64,000 nt of DNA. It comes from Candidatus Dadabacteria bacterium (GTDB lineage Bacteria; Desulfobacterota_D; UBA1144; Nemesobacterales; Nemesobacteraceae). Both the position numbers and the translations under genes were made by a program. This document shows positions 9,548 to 17,982 of the stretch, piece after piece. Each line of letters begins with the position of its first letter. Position 1 is the first letter of the stretch. The notes beneath the pieces were generated by a model. That model did not search any database, was not told the origin of the DNA, and was given only the letters and a program-made list of their open reading frames with translations. The stretch lies in contig JAJDTG010000007.1 in assembly GCA_022827275.1 (NCBI GenBank), forward strand, positions 1 to 64,000, written 5' to 3'.

Positions 9548-12079
9548 TTACTCAATGTCGTCCGGTATCTTTTCGAGGTTTGTTTTTATTACCCGAAGGA
9601 AGTTCATCCCCATTATTTTCTCGACCACGCCCCTCGGATATCCCTTGCCGAGGAGATACTCGGAGAGTACGGGAAGCTGGGATATGTGTCTCATTTCTTC
9701 CGGGAAATCCTTTGTCGGCGCTCCGTCCATGTCGGTTCCCACCCCCACGTGATCCTCGCCGCAGACGCTTATAATGTGATCTATGTGGGCGTATATGTCC
9801 TCGAGTGTGGCGCAACCCTCTCCTTGTCTTAGAAATTTCCCGTAGAACACAACCCCGATCACCCCGCCTCTCTCGGAAATGGCTCGAAGCTGCTCGTCGC
9901 GCAGGTTTCTGGGGTGGTCCACAAGCGCCCTTGAATTCGAGTGGGTCGCTACGGGTACGAGCTCAGTTAGTTCCACGCTTTCCCAGAAACAGCGTTCGTT
10001 GAGGTGGGAGAGATCAAGCGTGATGCCAAGGGCATTCATTTGCCGCAGGAGATCCTTTCCCTGGGCGGATAGCCCTTCTTTGCTTTCGGGCCCGGAAGCG
10101 TAGATGTTCCTGTTGTTCCAGGAAAGACCGAGAGCCCGGACGCCCCTTCTTTGGTATTCAATAAGATGTTCCGGGTTCAAAATAGGGTCTGCCCCTTCCA
10201 TGAGAGTAAAAAACCCGATTTTTTCACCTTCCCGCAGTCTGTCTATATCGCGTCTGCTTTTTATCTGGAAGACGCTTTCTCGGTGTTCGCGGTATATCTC
10301 GTCGTAGAGGTCAAGCTGGGCCATGGCTTCCGTTACGGAACGCGCGGGTTTATGCTTCGGATGTATAAAAACAGTGTTGAAAACGACTCTGGCCCCGGCT
10401 TGCCTGAGTCCAGGCAGGGTTATCATGCAGGGAACCTCAGGGTTTTCGAAGTCCCTTTTGTAGTGGAGCATGTGAAAGGCTATGTCCTCGTGGGCGTCAA
10501 TGGTGAAAAAAGTTGCCGATGAGGGCGCTCCCCATCCTCCTCCTCCCGGAGTCTCGATTCTCACCGCTTCTCCGGCCTTCACCGCAATAGAGCATTTCGC
10601 GGGCAGTTTTTTCTCTTCCGTTTCCGTCACAAGAGTGTTCTTGCCGCTTTTTCCGTCTTCTCCGCCCCGGGCTCCCCATGGCCGCTTCTCCCTTCTCTCG
10701 GTTATGAGGGAGACATGGGAGTCCTCAAGGAACCTGTACTGCCTTATGATTCCGTCCCCGCCCGGGAACCTGCCCGCGCCCCCTGACCCCTTTCTTACGG
10801 AGTATGATTCCACCATTACGGGGAGTTCCCTCTCGATTGCCTCAACGGGGGTGTTAAGCGTGTTCGTCATGTGAGTGTGCACTGCGTTTGCTCCTCCTGC
10901 GCCCGAGCGTCCCCCCATTCCGCCGGCTATGGTTTCGTAGTAGGCGTAGGAGGAATCAGAAGGTGTGTCTTGCGGCGAGCCGAACGCCAGGTTGCTCATT
11001 GTTCCCGCGCTTGCCGCCTGTATCGTCTCCGGTATTGCTTCCGCGAGCGCTCCGAACACCACGTCCACCACCCTCTGGGACGTCTCGACGTTCCCGCCGA
11101 CAACCGCGCTCGGGTAACGGGCGTTAAGAATCGAATCCTCATCGACTCTGATCTCAATCGGCCTCAGCGTTCCCGAGTTAAGAGGGGTGTCTTCGCCCGA
11201 GAGACACTGAAAACAGTACAGAACCGCAGAGGTGGTTACGCTCAGGGGAGCGTTAAGACATCCTTTTACCTTCTTCGAACTTCCCCTGAAGTCGACCACC
11301 GCCGCGTCCCCCCTTATTTCTATCCTTACCTGTATCGGTATGTTCCTTGTTCCCGCGCCGTCGTCTTCAAGGTAGTCGGTGAAGACGTAGTCGCCGTCCG
11401 GTATTTTCCCTATGGCGTTTCTGACGAGCCTCTCCCCGTAGTCAAGAAGCCCGGAAGCGGCCCGGTTTATTCTTAAAAGAGAATATTTTTCGAGCAGCTC
11501 CCGCAACCTTTTCTCCCCGGTATCAAGCGAGGCTATCTGCGCCCGAAGATCCCCCTCTCTTTCCTCATGATCCCTGGTCGAGAGGATTATTTCCTGGAGA
11601 AGGGTTTCTTTCAGTATTCCTTCTTCCCGTATCCTCGTTGGGGGGATTATGATTCCCTCTTCGTGGATTGTCGTTGAAAGCGGCATGGATCCCGGGGTGT
11701 CGCCCCCTATGTCCGCGTGGTGGGCCCGCGAGGCGAGCAGAAACTCGGGCTTCCCGTCGACGAACACTGGCGCTACGCACGTTACGTCCGGAAGATGCGT
11801 TCCGCCGCGGAAAGGGTCGTTAAGTATGAAAACGTCTCCCGGGGAGAGGCTCTCCGTCGCCACCGACCTTGCGGCAAACGACATTGATCCCAGGTGTATG
11901 GGGATATGGGCGGCCTGGGCGATCATCTCTCCGGCCGAGTCAAATATGGCGCAGGAAAGATCCCTTCTTTCCTTTATGTTGGGAGAGAATCCCGCCCTTA
12001 CGAGCACAGAACCCATCTCCTCGGCGATTGTCCCGAGAAGGTTGTTGAAGATCTCGAGTTCGAAAAGTTTTAGTTCCAT
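9548..12079 (-). CDS. Fusion of hydantoinase B/oxoprolinase and M19 dipeptidase
   Basis: This 843-residue protein joins two enzyme families in one frame. Residues 1 to about 514 are a HyuB/5-oxoprolinase beta-type domain: IFNNLLGTIAEEMG, RRDLSCAIFD, GDVFILNDPFRGGTHLPDV, AHHADIGGDTPGSMP, and the usual end TPGGGGWGAP. About residue 523 onward is a membrane dipeptidase (peptidase M19): metal motif DAHED (His530, Asp532), the bridging Glu in LMEGADP, LSHLNER, ATHSNSRALVDHPRNL and GVGTDMDG. No HyuA partner gene is adjacent, though HyuB enzymes normally work with HyuA. It would act on cyclic amides or dipeptides; the exact substrate is open. Other explanations for the fusion are loss of the hyuB stop or a sequencing error. 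Confidence 0.85.
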   Translation of the reverse strand: MELKLFELEIFNNLLGTIAEEMGSVLVRAGFSPNIKERRDLSCAIFDSAGEMIAQAAHIPIHLGSMSFAARSVATESLSPGDVFILNDPFRGGTHLPDVTCVAPVFVDGKPEFLLASRAHHADIGGDTPGSMPLSTTIHEEGIIIPPTRIREEGILKETLLQEIILSTRDHEEREGDLRAQIASLDTGEKRLRELLEKYSLLRINRAASGLLDYGERLVRNAIGKIPDGDYVFTDYLEDDGAGTRNIPIQVRIEIRGDAAVVDFRGSSKKVKGCLNAPLSVTTSAVLYCFQCLSGEDTPLNSGTLRPIEIRVDEDSILNARYPSAVVGGNVETSQRVVDVVFGALAEAIPETIQAASAGTMSNLAFGSPQDTPSDSSYAYYETIAGGMGGRSGAGGANAVHTHMTNTLNTPVEAIERELPVMVESYSVRKGSGGAGRFPGGDGIIRQYRFLEDSHVSLITERREKRPWGARGGEDGKSGKNTLVTETEEKKLPAKCSIAVKAGEAVRIETPGGGGWGAPSSATFFTIDAHEDIAFHMLHYKRDFENPEVPCMITLPGLRQAGARVVFNTVFIHPKHKPARSVTEAMAQLDLYDEIYREHRESVFQIKSRRDIDRLREGEKIGFFTLMEGADPILNPEHLIEYQRRGVRALGLSWNNRNIYASGPESKEGLSAQGKDLLRQMNALGITLDLSHLNERCFWESVELTELVPVATHSNSRALVDHPRNLRDEQLRAISERGGVIGVVFYGKFLRQGEGCATLEDIYAHIDHIISVCGEDHVGVGTDMDGAPTKDFPEEMRHISQLPVLSEYLLGKGYPRGVVEKIMGMNFLRVIKTNLEKIPDDIE

Positions 12080-12156
12080 ACGGGCAGAATAATAACCAAT
12101 TTAAGGATTGCCCGTGTGAGAGGCAGGATTCGGAGCGGTGGTTAAATCCGGGGGTG

Positions 12157-13026
12157 CTACGAGATTACGCTTTTGAGCGCTTCTCCCATCTCGGCCGGGC
12201 TTTTGCACGTGGTGACTCCGGCGCGCTCGAGTGCCCGGAACTTGTCCTCTGCGCTTCCCGAGCTCCCGGAAATAATAGCTCCCGCGTGGCCCATTCTTTT
12301 TCCCTTGGGCGCCGTGGCTCCCGCGATGAATGCGGCTATGGGCTTCGTGAAGTTCCGGCTTATGTATTCGGCCGCCTCTTCTTCGTCAGAGCCCCCGATT
12401 TCCCCTATCATTATCACCGCGTCTGTGTCCGGATCGTCTTCAAACAGGGAAAGCGCGTCGATAAACGTGGTCCCTATAACGGGATCGCCGCCTATGCCTA
12501 TGCACGTCGACTGTCCTATGTCGAGGTTGGTAAGCTGCCATACGGCCTCGTAGGTGAGTGTTCCGCTTCTTGAGATTATCCCGACTCTTCCGGGCTTATG
12601 TATGTACCCCGGCATTATTCCCACCTTGGCTTCCCCGGGGGTTATCACGCCCGGGCAGTTGGGTCCAACGAGTCTTGCATCGGAGCCCCTCATGTATTCC
12701 TTTACCCTTACAACATCCAGGGTAGGTATCCCCTCTGTTATGCAGATTACGATCTTGACGCCGGAATCCAGGGCCTCAAGCATCGAATCCATGGCAAATG
12801 CCGCCGGAACGAATACAAGGGACACGTCCGCTCCGGTTTCCCGCACCGCTTCGGACATGGTGTCGAAAACCGGGAACCCTTCGACGCTGCTTCCGCCTTT
12901 TCCCGGAGTGACGCCGCCAACGACGTTGGTTCCGTATTCGCGGCACTGGGTCGCGTGGAAAAGCCCGGCGCTTCCCGTTATCCCCTGCACGAGGACTTTC
13001 GAGTCTTTATTTACAAGAATGCTTAT
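12157..13026 (-). CDS. sucD: Succinyl-CoA ligase (ADP-forming) alpha subunit
   Basis: This is SucD, which carries the phosphohistidine and CoA site of succinyl-CoA synthetase in the citric acid cycle. Motifs seen: VQGITGSAG (CoA loop), [44 protein letters not shown], and [12 protein letters not shown] with the phosphorylated His. The family N-terminus ([14 protein letters not shown]) lies upstream of the first usual start codon (GTG at 12990). The codon where Met should stand is ATA (13024-13026), after a GGGAGA site. From ATA the protein is 289 residues, the length of E. coli SucD; an in-frame TGA further upstream blocks a longer form. Start therefore uncertain: ATA, ATT (13018-13020), or a sequence error. 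The beta-subunit gene sucC is not adjacent. Confidence 0.9.
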   Translation of the reverse strand: MSILVNKDSKVLVQGITGSAGLFHATQCREYGTNVVGGVTPGKGGSSVEGFPVFDTMSEAVRETGADVSLVFVPAAFAMDSMLEALDSGVKIVICITEGIPTLDVVRVKEYMRGSDARLVGPNCPGVITPGEAKVGIMPGYIHKPGRVGIISRSGTLTYEAVWQLTNLDIGQSTCIGIGGDPVIGTTFIDALSLFEDDPDTDAVIMIGEIGGSDEEEAAEYISRNFTKPIAAFIAGATAPKGKRMGHAGAIISGSSGSAEDKFRALERAGVTTCKSPAEMGEALKSVIS

Positions 13027-13328
13027 TTTTCCGGTTCTCCCTGGTGGGTTTCTTCACTCTTCAAATGAGGGGGAACTATAACATGCCTGCCCGTTTTTTC
13101 AAAGTCCCTTGTTCCGGATTCGCAGGGACGCCAAGGGATTTTTCACCGTCCCGAAACACTTTCTCGCAAAGTCCGCCCGCAGCGGTTCCCGGAGAATTCC
13201 CGCTGGGTCCAGGACGGTGGATCGACCGGCAATTCCTAGGACTGACTGTTCTGTATCATGTTGAAATTACTGCATAAATTGGAATAATATGCCTCTCCGG
13301 CAATGCACCGCGCGGAAAGGATGAACCA

Positions 13329-13919
13329 ATTATAAAGATATACAAAATCAGCTTTCCTGACGGGTCAGCTTACGTCGGTCAAACAAGAAAACCGGTTTCC
13401 CTCAGGCTCTCGCAACACCGCAGGCTGACTCCATGCAATTCGATTTTACGCAGCAAGCTTCTGATAATGAAGCCGACCGTGGAGATCCTCTCGCGCTGTC
13501 GCGAGCAGGGGGCTGCCGACCGGGAAGAAAAAGAGCAGATCATGCGGCTTGAAAAACCGATAAACAGATATGTTGAGGGAAGGCAGATCAACAAGAACCC
13601 TGAAGCGGCGCTGCTGTCTAACAACAGGTGGTCGAAAAAAAGGAACCGGCGAGAGAGGCCCAAGTATCCCCGCAAAGCCAGCGGCCATCACGTTTGTTCC
13701 TGGTGCTGGCGAAAACTTCCCGTGTCGGAATTCCATACCGACCCCTGCAGGTCGGTCGGTCTTTCCAGCCGCTGCAGGGAATGCGTTCTGCTCCAGGGTA
13801 AAGAACGCCAGGAAGCCATAAGAAAAGGGGGGGGATACTTCCGCCGCCTACCTGCGAACGAAACTTGCGCGTCAAGCTCTTCGGAGGACGAAAATCCGGC
13901 CGGTGGTAAGCGTTTATGA
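13329..13919 (+). CDS. GIY-YIG nuclease-like protein with zinc-finger tail
   Basis: The reading frame open from 13278 to 13919 encodes a GIY-YIG-type start: IYKISF then AYVGQTRK (about residues 4-22), followed by RLSQHRR and a Glu-rich ERKE-like helix. A central basic linker leads to a zinc finger with CSWCWRKLPVSEFH and CRECV (two Cys pairs), common in phage-type homing or HNH-like proteins. There is no ATG before 13467, which would remove the whole nuclease core. ATT at 13329, 8 nt after AAAGG, is the best-placed start and gives MIKIYKI-like sequence of 196 residues. Alternatively a one-base indel separates ATG 13321 from the frame. Isolated gene; probably mobile. The catalytic Glu after the helix is not certain. 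Confidence 0.55.
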   Translation: MIKIYKISFPDGSAYVGQTRKPVSLRLSQHRRLTPCNSILRSKLLIMKPTVEILSRCREQGAADREEKEQIMRLEKPINRYVEGRQINKNPEAALLSNNRWSKKRNRRERPKYPRKASGHHVCSWCWRKLPVSEFHTDPCRSVGLSSRCRECVLLQGKERQEAIRKGGGYFRRLPANETCASSSSEDENPAGGKRL

Positions 13920-13999
13920 GAAGTAGCGGGCAAACCGGCATCCGGCTTTGCCGGCCGGCGGGCGCGCCAAGTCCCGCGGCGGCCGGTCCGGGCGTGACC

Positions 14000-14872
14000 C
14001 TACTCTATATTCTGAATCTGTTCCCGTATTTTCTCGAGTTCGAGGCGTACGCTTATGGTAAGGTGCGAGATTCCCGCGTCCTTGCATTTCGCCGATATCG
14101 TTCCCGCTTCCCTGTTCATTTCCTGAACCAGAAAGTCAAGCTCCTTTCCCACCGCCCCCTTTTTCCTGGCGGTTTTCCTGAACTTTGAGATATGGGCCTC
14201 AAGCCTGACTATCTCCTCGTCAATCTCGCTTTTCTCCGTGACTATTGCCGCGGCCTCCTGGGAGATAAGGGGGTCGCTCTTGTGCCTTGAGGCGAAGATT
14301 TTCTCGATTTTCTCTTTCGTCTTCTTCTCGGATTTTTTTACGAACTCCTTTCGTTTCTTCTTTATGGAGGCAACCGTTTTCCTTATTGCCTCAAGGCGCC
14401 CGAGTATGGCTTTTTCAAGTTTCTGTCCCTCGATCTCCCGGCTTCTGTTGAACTTTACGAGGGTTTTTGAGACCGTTTCCCTGATCCTGGTTTCCGTCTC
14501 CCTTGAGACCTCGGGCGAGACGTGGCCTTCAAAGGAGTTCTCCATCATGAGCAGGTGCTCGATTCCTATCTCCGTCTTAAGCCCCAGCGCCGAGCTGATT
14601 CTTTTAAGGGAGCTGTGATTTTCCTGGAGAATTTTTTCCGACAGGCTCTGCTTTTGCTTTTTGTTCGTCTGTACGGAAAGCCTGAGGCGGAGCTTTCCCC
14701 TCTGAATGGAGTTTTTAAGACTGTCCTCAATGGACATCTCCATGTGGAGCAGCGATTCGGGAAGGCTTGCCTTGACGTCAAGGAATCTGTGGTTCTCAGA
14801 CCTCATGTCCATCAGGATCTTTCCGATTTCCGTGTTTACGGATGATTCCGCGAAACCCGTCATGCTTTTCAT
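14000..14872 (-). CDS. yicC: YicC family endoribonuclease
   Basis: This is a 290-residue YicC-family protein; E. coli YicC is an RNA endonuclease implicated in small-RNA decay. The start is placed at ATG 14872 because families begin MKSMTGFAESS; the longer frame adds 31 unconserved residues. Features: RSENHRFLDVKASLPE, IEDSLKNSIQRGKL (N-terminal domain), a Lys/Glu-rich coiled-coil middle, and the conserved C-terminal block EIDEEIVRLEAHISKFR, GKELDFLVQEMNREAGTISAK and HLTISVRLELEKIREQIQN. It appears to stand alone; the usual downstream gmk is not present here. Confidence 0.93.
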   Translation of the reverse strand: MKSMTGFAESSVNTEIGKILMDMRSENHRFLDVKASLPESLLHMEMSIEDSLKNSIQRGKLRLRLSVQTNKKQKQSLSEKILQENHSSLKRISSALGLKTEIGIEHLLMMENSFEGHVSPEVSRETETRIRETVSKTLVKFNRSREIEGQKLEKAILGRLEAIRKTVASIKKKRKEFVKKSEKKTKEKIEKIFASRHKSDPLISQEAAAIVTEKSEIDEEIVRLEAHISKFRKTARKKGAVGKELDFLVQEMNREAGTISAKCKDAGISHLTISVRLELEKIREQIQNIE

Positions 14873-15298
14873 GGTAGTTTTCTCTTTTTTCCGTATCCGT
14901 TTTCTTTTTTCCCAAGCAGGATACCCGCAACGGGTTCCGCTCCGCAACCACAGCCGGGTGCGCACAAGACTTTTTTACGCCTGGAAGCGGATTACGGGAT
15001 GTTATCGGAATTTATCGTCAGGGAAGGGGGCTTTCACCTGGAAACGGAAACAGTCTGGCAGAGCTGTCCGCATTTTTTATACCAATAGCGACTGATCTGC
15101 TCGACAATCCTCGCGGGGACGCGTTTTCCGCCTTCGGGACGGAACTCATCGCCGCAAGGCCCCCATAAGTCACAGTTCCCCCGTTTTCGCTGCGGAAACC
15201 GAAACCCAAAAAGCGCAAATACTTCTACTTCAGCGCACCGTTCGCTAAACCGGACACTTGGGCAAGGCAATTATCCGGTTCACTTAAAGGTTCGGTTT
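14873..15298. other. Region upstream of yicC without a clear gene
   Basis: About 425 bp. A 78-residue minus-strand frame (15034-15270) contains a cysteine-spaced stretch (NCDLWGPCGDEF, then KKCGQLC). I recognise no family, see no ribosome site, and regard it as unproven; it might be a decayed gene piece. The region ends at the tsaD fragment. Confidence 0.4.
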
Positions 15299-15373
15299 AT
15301 GTCTCATCTCATTCTGGGTATCGAGATGTCATGCGACGAAACATCCGCACACAGTAAAATAGTTGGAAGTTAA
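15299..15373 (+). pseudogene. tsaD: 5' fragment of tsaD
   Basis: A 24-codon frame reads MSHLILGIEMSCDETSAH and then departs, ending at TAA. LILGIETSCDETSAA is the universal N-terminus of TsaD, the ATPase for threonylcarbamoyl-adenosine synthesis on tRNA. Only this start survives; the next bases are AT-rich and lead into hipBA. The rest of tsaD is not elsewhere in the window. Since tsaD is normally essential, an intact copy should exist elsewhere in the genome. Confidence 0.75.
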
Positions 15374-15468
15374 CCTTGCTCCAACCAAAAAGGAAACATA
15401 TACAATTCTTTTTTAAATAAAAACAGTTTATTTATTGCAATTAATTAAAAAAGAAATTAATATATTGC

Positions 15469-15504
15469 TATAATTTTCAAAAGCAGCTTTATCTGCAAAG
15501 ATAA
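15469..15504 (+). promoter_or_regulatory. Probable hipBA promoter and operator
   Basis: A perfect TATAAT (15469-15474) lies 15 nt before an inverted repeat TTATC-N6-GATAA (15489-15504), just upstream of hipB. HipB-type repressors bind inverted repeats of this size in their own promoter. No good -35 box is visible. Confidence 0.5.
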
Positions 15505-15522
15505 TCCGGAGAAAAAACTGGA

Positions 15523-15846
15523 ATGAGCAAAATACTTGATCAAATTAAAAGTCGCAGAAAAGACCTCAAGATGAAACAAAAAGATATGATGTTGCGCTTA
15601 GGCATGCCAAGACAGCAGTATCAGAGACTGGAGTCAATGGGCAATCCCCGCCTGGACACCCTTGAACTGGTTGCCAAGGGTCTAAGGATGGAGGTTCTGC
15701 TTATACCGCAGGAAAAACTGCGCATGGTCCGCGACATACTGGAAGGAAAAACCGATACAGGTTCCGGCGTTAAATTCGATGTCGACCTTGCAGCGAAGGA
15801 ACCGCAGGCTTCTGATGATCCCTGGAAAGGATTGCTGGAGGAATGA
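15523..15846 (+). CDS. hipB: HipB-like antitoxin, XRE-type HTH
   Basis: This 107-residue DNA-binding protein has an XRE helix-turn-helix at about residues 8-60 (LKMKQKDMMLRLGMPRQQYQRLE, then LDTLELVAKGLRMEV). It has an acidic C-terminal tail. Being directly before hipA with a 4-bp ATGA overlap, it is the expected antitoxin and autorepressor. A ribosome site CCGGAG lies upstream, and an inverted repeat suitable as operator precedes it. Confidence 0.88.
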   Translation: MSKILDQIKSRRKDLKMKQKDMMLRLGMPRQQYQRLESMGNPRLDTLELVAKGLRMEVLLIPQEKLRMVRDILEGKTDTGSGVKFDVDLAAKEPQASDDPWKGLLEE

Positions 15847-17114
15847 CAATGAGCGGCGCGGAAGAAGTCAACGTCTTAGAGCTCACGCTGCACGGCACAA
15901 AGGTCGGATATCTGACAGGCTACAATGATGGTCGAAATGTTCTTGCATTCGCCCCCGAGTTTACGGAGAACAGTTCGCGGCCGACTTTCACCCTGACTAC
16001 GCACCCGGAATTCCCCAACGTCAAAAACGTGCTTGCAAAGCCATGGTCAAGGAGACAACGCCTGCATCCGGTGCTCTCCAACCTGCTGCCGGAGGGAGCA
16101 TTGAGGGAATTGCTGGCGCAGTATCTGAAAATCCATACTGATAACGAATTCAACCTGCTCGCTCGCCTTGGACAGGATCTGCCCGGAGCCCTGATCGTTA
16201 CCGCCGCAGAGCCTGATGACATCCCCGGCTACGTATTGGACCCTTGGACAAAAGCCACCGAAACCGAAGTAAAAAATGATCCCAACCAATTCTCTCTGGC
16301 CGGCGTGCAAATGAAATTCTCGATGCGGGAGCGGGATGGACGCTACCGGACCGCTGAATCCGGAGATCTCGGGGACTGGATCATCAAAACTCCGTCCACC
16401 GTGCACAAGCTTGTCCCCTTAAACGAGTTCACCGCCATGCGGCTTGCGCAGACAGCGGGCATCGATATACCGGATATAAAGCTGGTTGAAATGGATTCCC
16501 TGGATAAACTCCCCGCTATCAATCTCCCCGACGAAGAATTCGCCTTTGCGATACGGCGGTTTGACCGCTCGGGCGGAAAACGCGTTCACTCAGAAGACTT
16601 CGCTCAGGTCCTGGTAAAGTACCCGCAGCAAAAGTATGATGGTCCGAACTATGAACAGATAGGCAAGATCATTTACCAGTATACAGGCGACAGCCTCGGA
16701 AACACCCAGCAGTTCGCCCGACGATTGCTGGTTAACATTCTTCTGGCAAATGGTGACGCTCATCTGAAAAACTGGTCCCTGGTCTATCCCGACACAGTCA
16801 CACCGGAGCTTTCCCCCGCTTATGATATCGTGGTTACCCGTGTTTATATGGATGAAGAAAAGGAATACGCGTTAAATTTAAGCAAAAACAAGGACTGGTA
16901 TAAAGCGACTTTCAGTCATTTTAAAAACTGGGCGGACAAAGCCGGTATTCCATGGAAAGCCATTAAGCCTCATCTTGACGACACGCTCGAGAAAGCGCGT
17001 ACCCTGTGGCCGGAATCTCTAGAAGACCTGCCCGCGTACCACACTCACAAAAAACAGTTAAAAGAACACTGGAAGATGCTGTCTGCGGATTTTCGGATTA
17101 GAACCGATAGTTAA
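15843..17114 (+). CDS. hipA: HipA-family kinase toxin
   Basis: This 423-residue protein kinase-fold toxin is of the HipA family; E. coli HipA phosphorylates glutamyl-tRNA synthetase and causes growth arrest. N-terminal couple domain at about residues 10-105. Kinase part: FSLAGVQMKFS (nucleotide loop), HKLVPLNEFTAMRLA, AFAIRRFDR, and catalytic loop NGDAHLKN with Asp305, His307 and Asn310. It is followed by SPAYDIV with the Mg-binding Asp. All key residues are present, so it looks active. Translation is coupled to hipB. The module sits directly after a truncated tsaD start, suggesting arrival by transfer. The host target is not predictable. Confidence 0.92.
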   Translation: MTMSGAEEVNVLELTLHGTKVGYLTGYNDGRNVLAFAPEFTENSSRPTFTLTTHPEFPNVKNVLAKPWSRRQRLHPVLSNLLPEGALRELLAQYLKIHTDNEFNLLARLGQDLPGALIVTAAEPDDIPGYVLDPWTKATETEVKNDPNQFSLAGVQMKFSMRERDGRYRTAESGDLGDWIIKTPSTVHKLVPLNEFTAMRLAQTAGIDIPDIKLVEMDSLDKLPAINLPDEEFAFAIRRFDRSGGKRVHSEDFAQVLVKYPQQKYDGPNYEQIGKIIYQYTGDSLGNTQQFARRLLVNILLANGDAHLKNWSLVYPDTVTPELSPAYDIVVTRVYMDEEKEYALNLSKNKDWYKATFSHFKNWADKAGIPWKAIKPHLDDTLEKARTLWPESLEDLPAYHTHKKQLKEHWKMLSADFRIRTDS

Positions 17115-17197
17115 ACTAAAGCAAAATTCCGATCAGGCGGGAACCCGAGAGGGAACGCAAGTCAAACGCGGGACGCAAGCCGTGGGAGGAGACAGCG

Positions 17198-17296
17198 ATG
17201 TTTAAGGCGATAGTTCTATTTGCCGTGTTCAGCCTGTTTCTCCTGACTCTTGTTGTCTTTGCGGTACTTGTGAGAAAAAGAGCGCGTTCAAGTTGA
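17198..17296 (+). CDS. Small single-helix membrane protein
   Basis: This 32-residue frame was found by reading the gap after hipA. It has a strong GGGAGGAG ribosome site 7 nt before ATG. The peptide begins MFKAIVLFAVFS, continues as an unbroken hydrophobic helix of about 22 residues, and ends in a basic tail (RKRARSS). It therefore looks like an inner-membrane peptide with a cytosolic positive end. It could be a small regulatory or toxin-like peptide; no family is recognised. Hip proximity may be coincidental. Confidence 0.5.
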   Translation: MFKAIVLFAVFSLFLLTLVVFAVLVRKRARSS

Positions 17297-17501
17297 AGCC
17301 CGGTTCCCTGTGTACCCGTAACCCCGAGATCGTTGCGGCGTAAATGCCGGAACACTTCCTAAGTAAAGGCAGCTTTCCCCTATAGCGTAAGACAGCCTTG
17401 GGTGCGCAAAGAAAACCGCTCGGCATATCGCCGAGACTTGCCTGCGCCATTTTTCTCGTTTACCTTCTTAGCTTATTCAGAGGATCTTCAGTTCCCGCTC
17501 C

Positions 17502-17981
17502 ATGAGAAAAGCTTATCTTTTCGTTCTGCCGTTGCTGCTTCTTTTTGCCTCCTGCGCCGTTCCGGTGCGAGGTTCGGACCAGAGGAGGCCGCAGCCGAAA
17601 GTTTCCGCTACCAGTGTTGTAATCTCTTTCCTCGAGGCGCTCAAGGAACGGGACTTTGAGTCCGCTTACGACAAGATCCATATATTCAGTTCGGACCGCG
17701 AGGGCTACGTGAGCAGGTTCGAGCTTCTTTACGAGCGCTACGACATAAGGATAGTTGACTACAGGGTCCTGGCGACCCAGCTTTTCAAGGATACCGCCAT
17801 AGTGGTCGCGGAAGTGGAGGTTGACTACAGGGAACCGGGCGGAGACAAGCGTCAGAGAGCCAGATATACAAACCGCTACGATCTCTCCATACCCGAAAAT
17901 AAATGGAAGATAATGAAGGACGAGTGCATTGAGAACTGCAGCTACGGACCGGAGGGTGGCGGCGGAGACGGAGGAGGCTAA
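17502..17981 (+). CDS. Small lipoprotein upstream of dapB
   Basis: This is a 159-residue lipoprotein with signal peptide and lipobox LFASC (Cys18). The mature part has the look of a DUF4878/NTF2-like secreted domain: VVISFLEALKERDFESAYDKI, EGYVSRFELL, TAIVVAEVEVDYREPG, and NKWKIMKDE, a pattern of stress-related lipoproteins where a cone-shaped NTF2 fold is common. It ends in Gly-rich EGGGGDGGG, which at DNA level also supplies the ribosome site for dapB. The dapB start lies 2 nt after its stop. Function unknown. Confidence 0.75.
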   Translation: MRKAYLFVLPLLLLFASCAVPVRGSDQRRPQPKVSATSVVISFLEALKERDFESAYDKIHIFSSDREGYVSRFELLYERYDIRIVDYRVLATQLFKDTAIVVAEVEVDYREPGGDKRQRARYTNRYDLSIPENKWKIMKDECIENCSYGPEGGGGDGGG

Positions 17982-17982
17982 A

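Noticed and set aside
15034-15270. 78-residue minus-strand frame with cysteine pairs
   Set aside because: No ribosome site, no family recognised, competing frames of equal length; could be chance.
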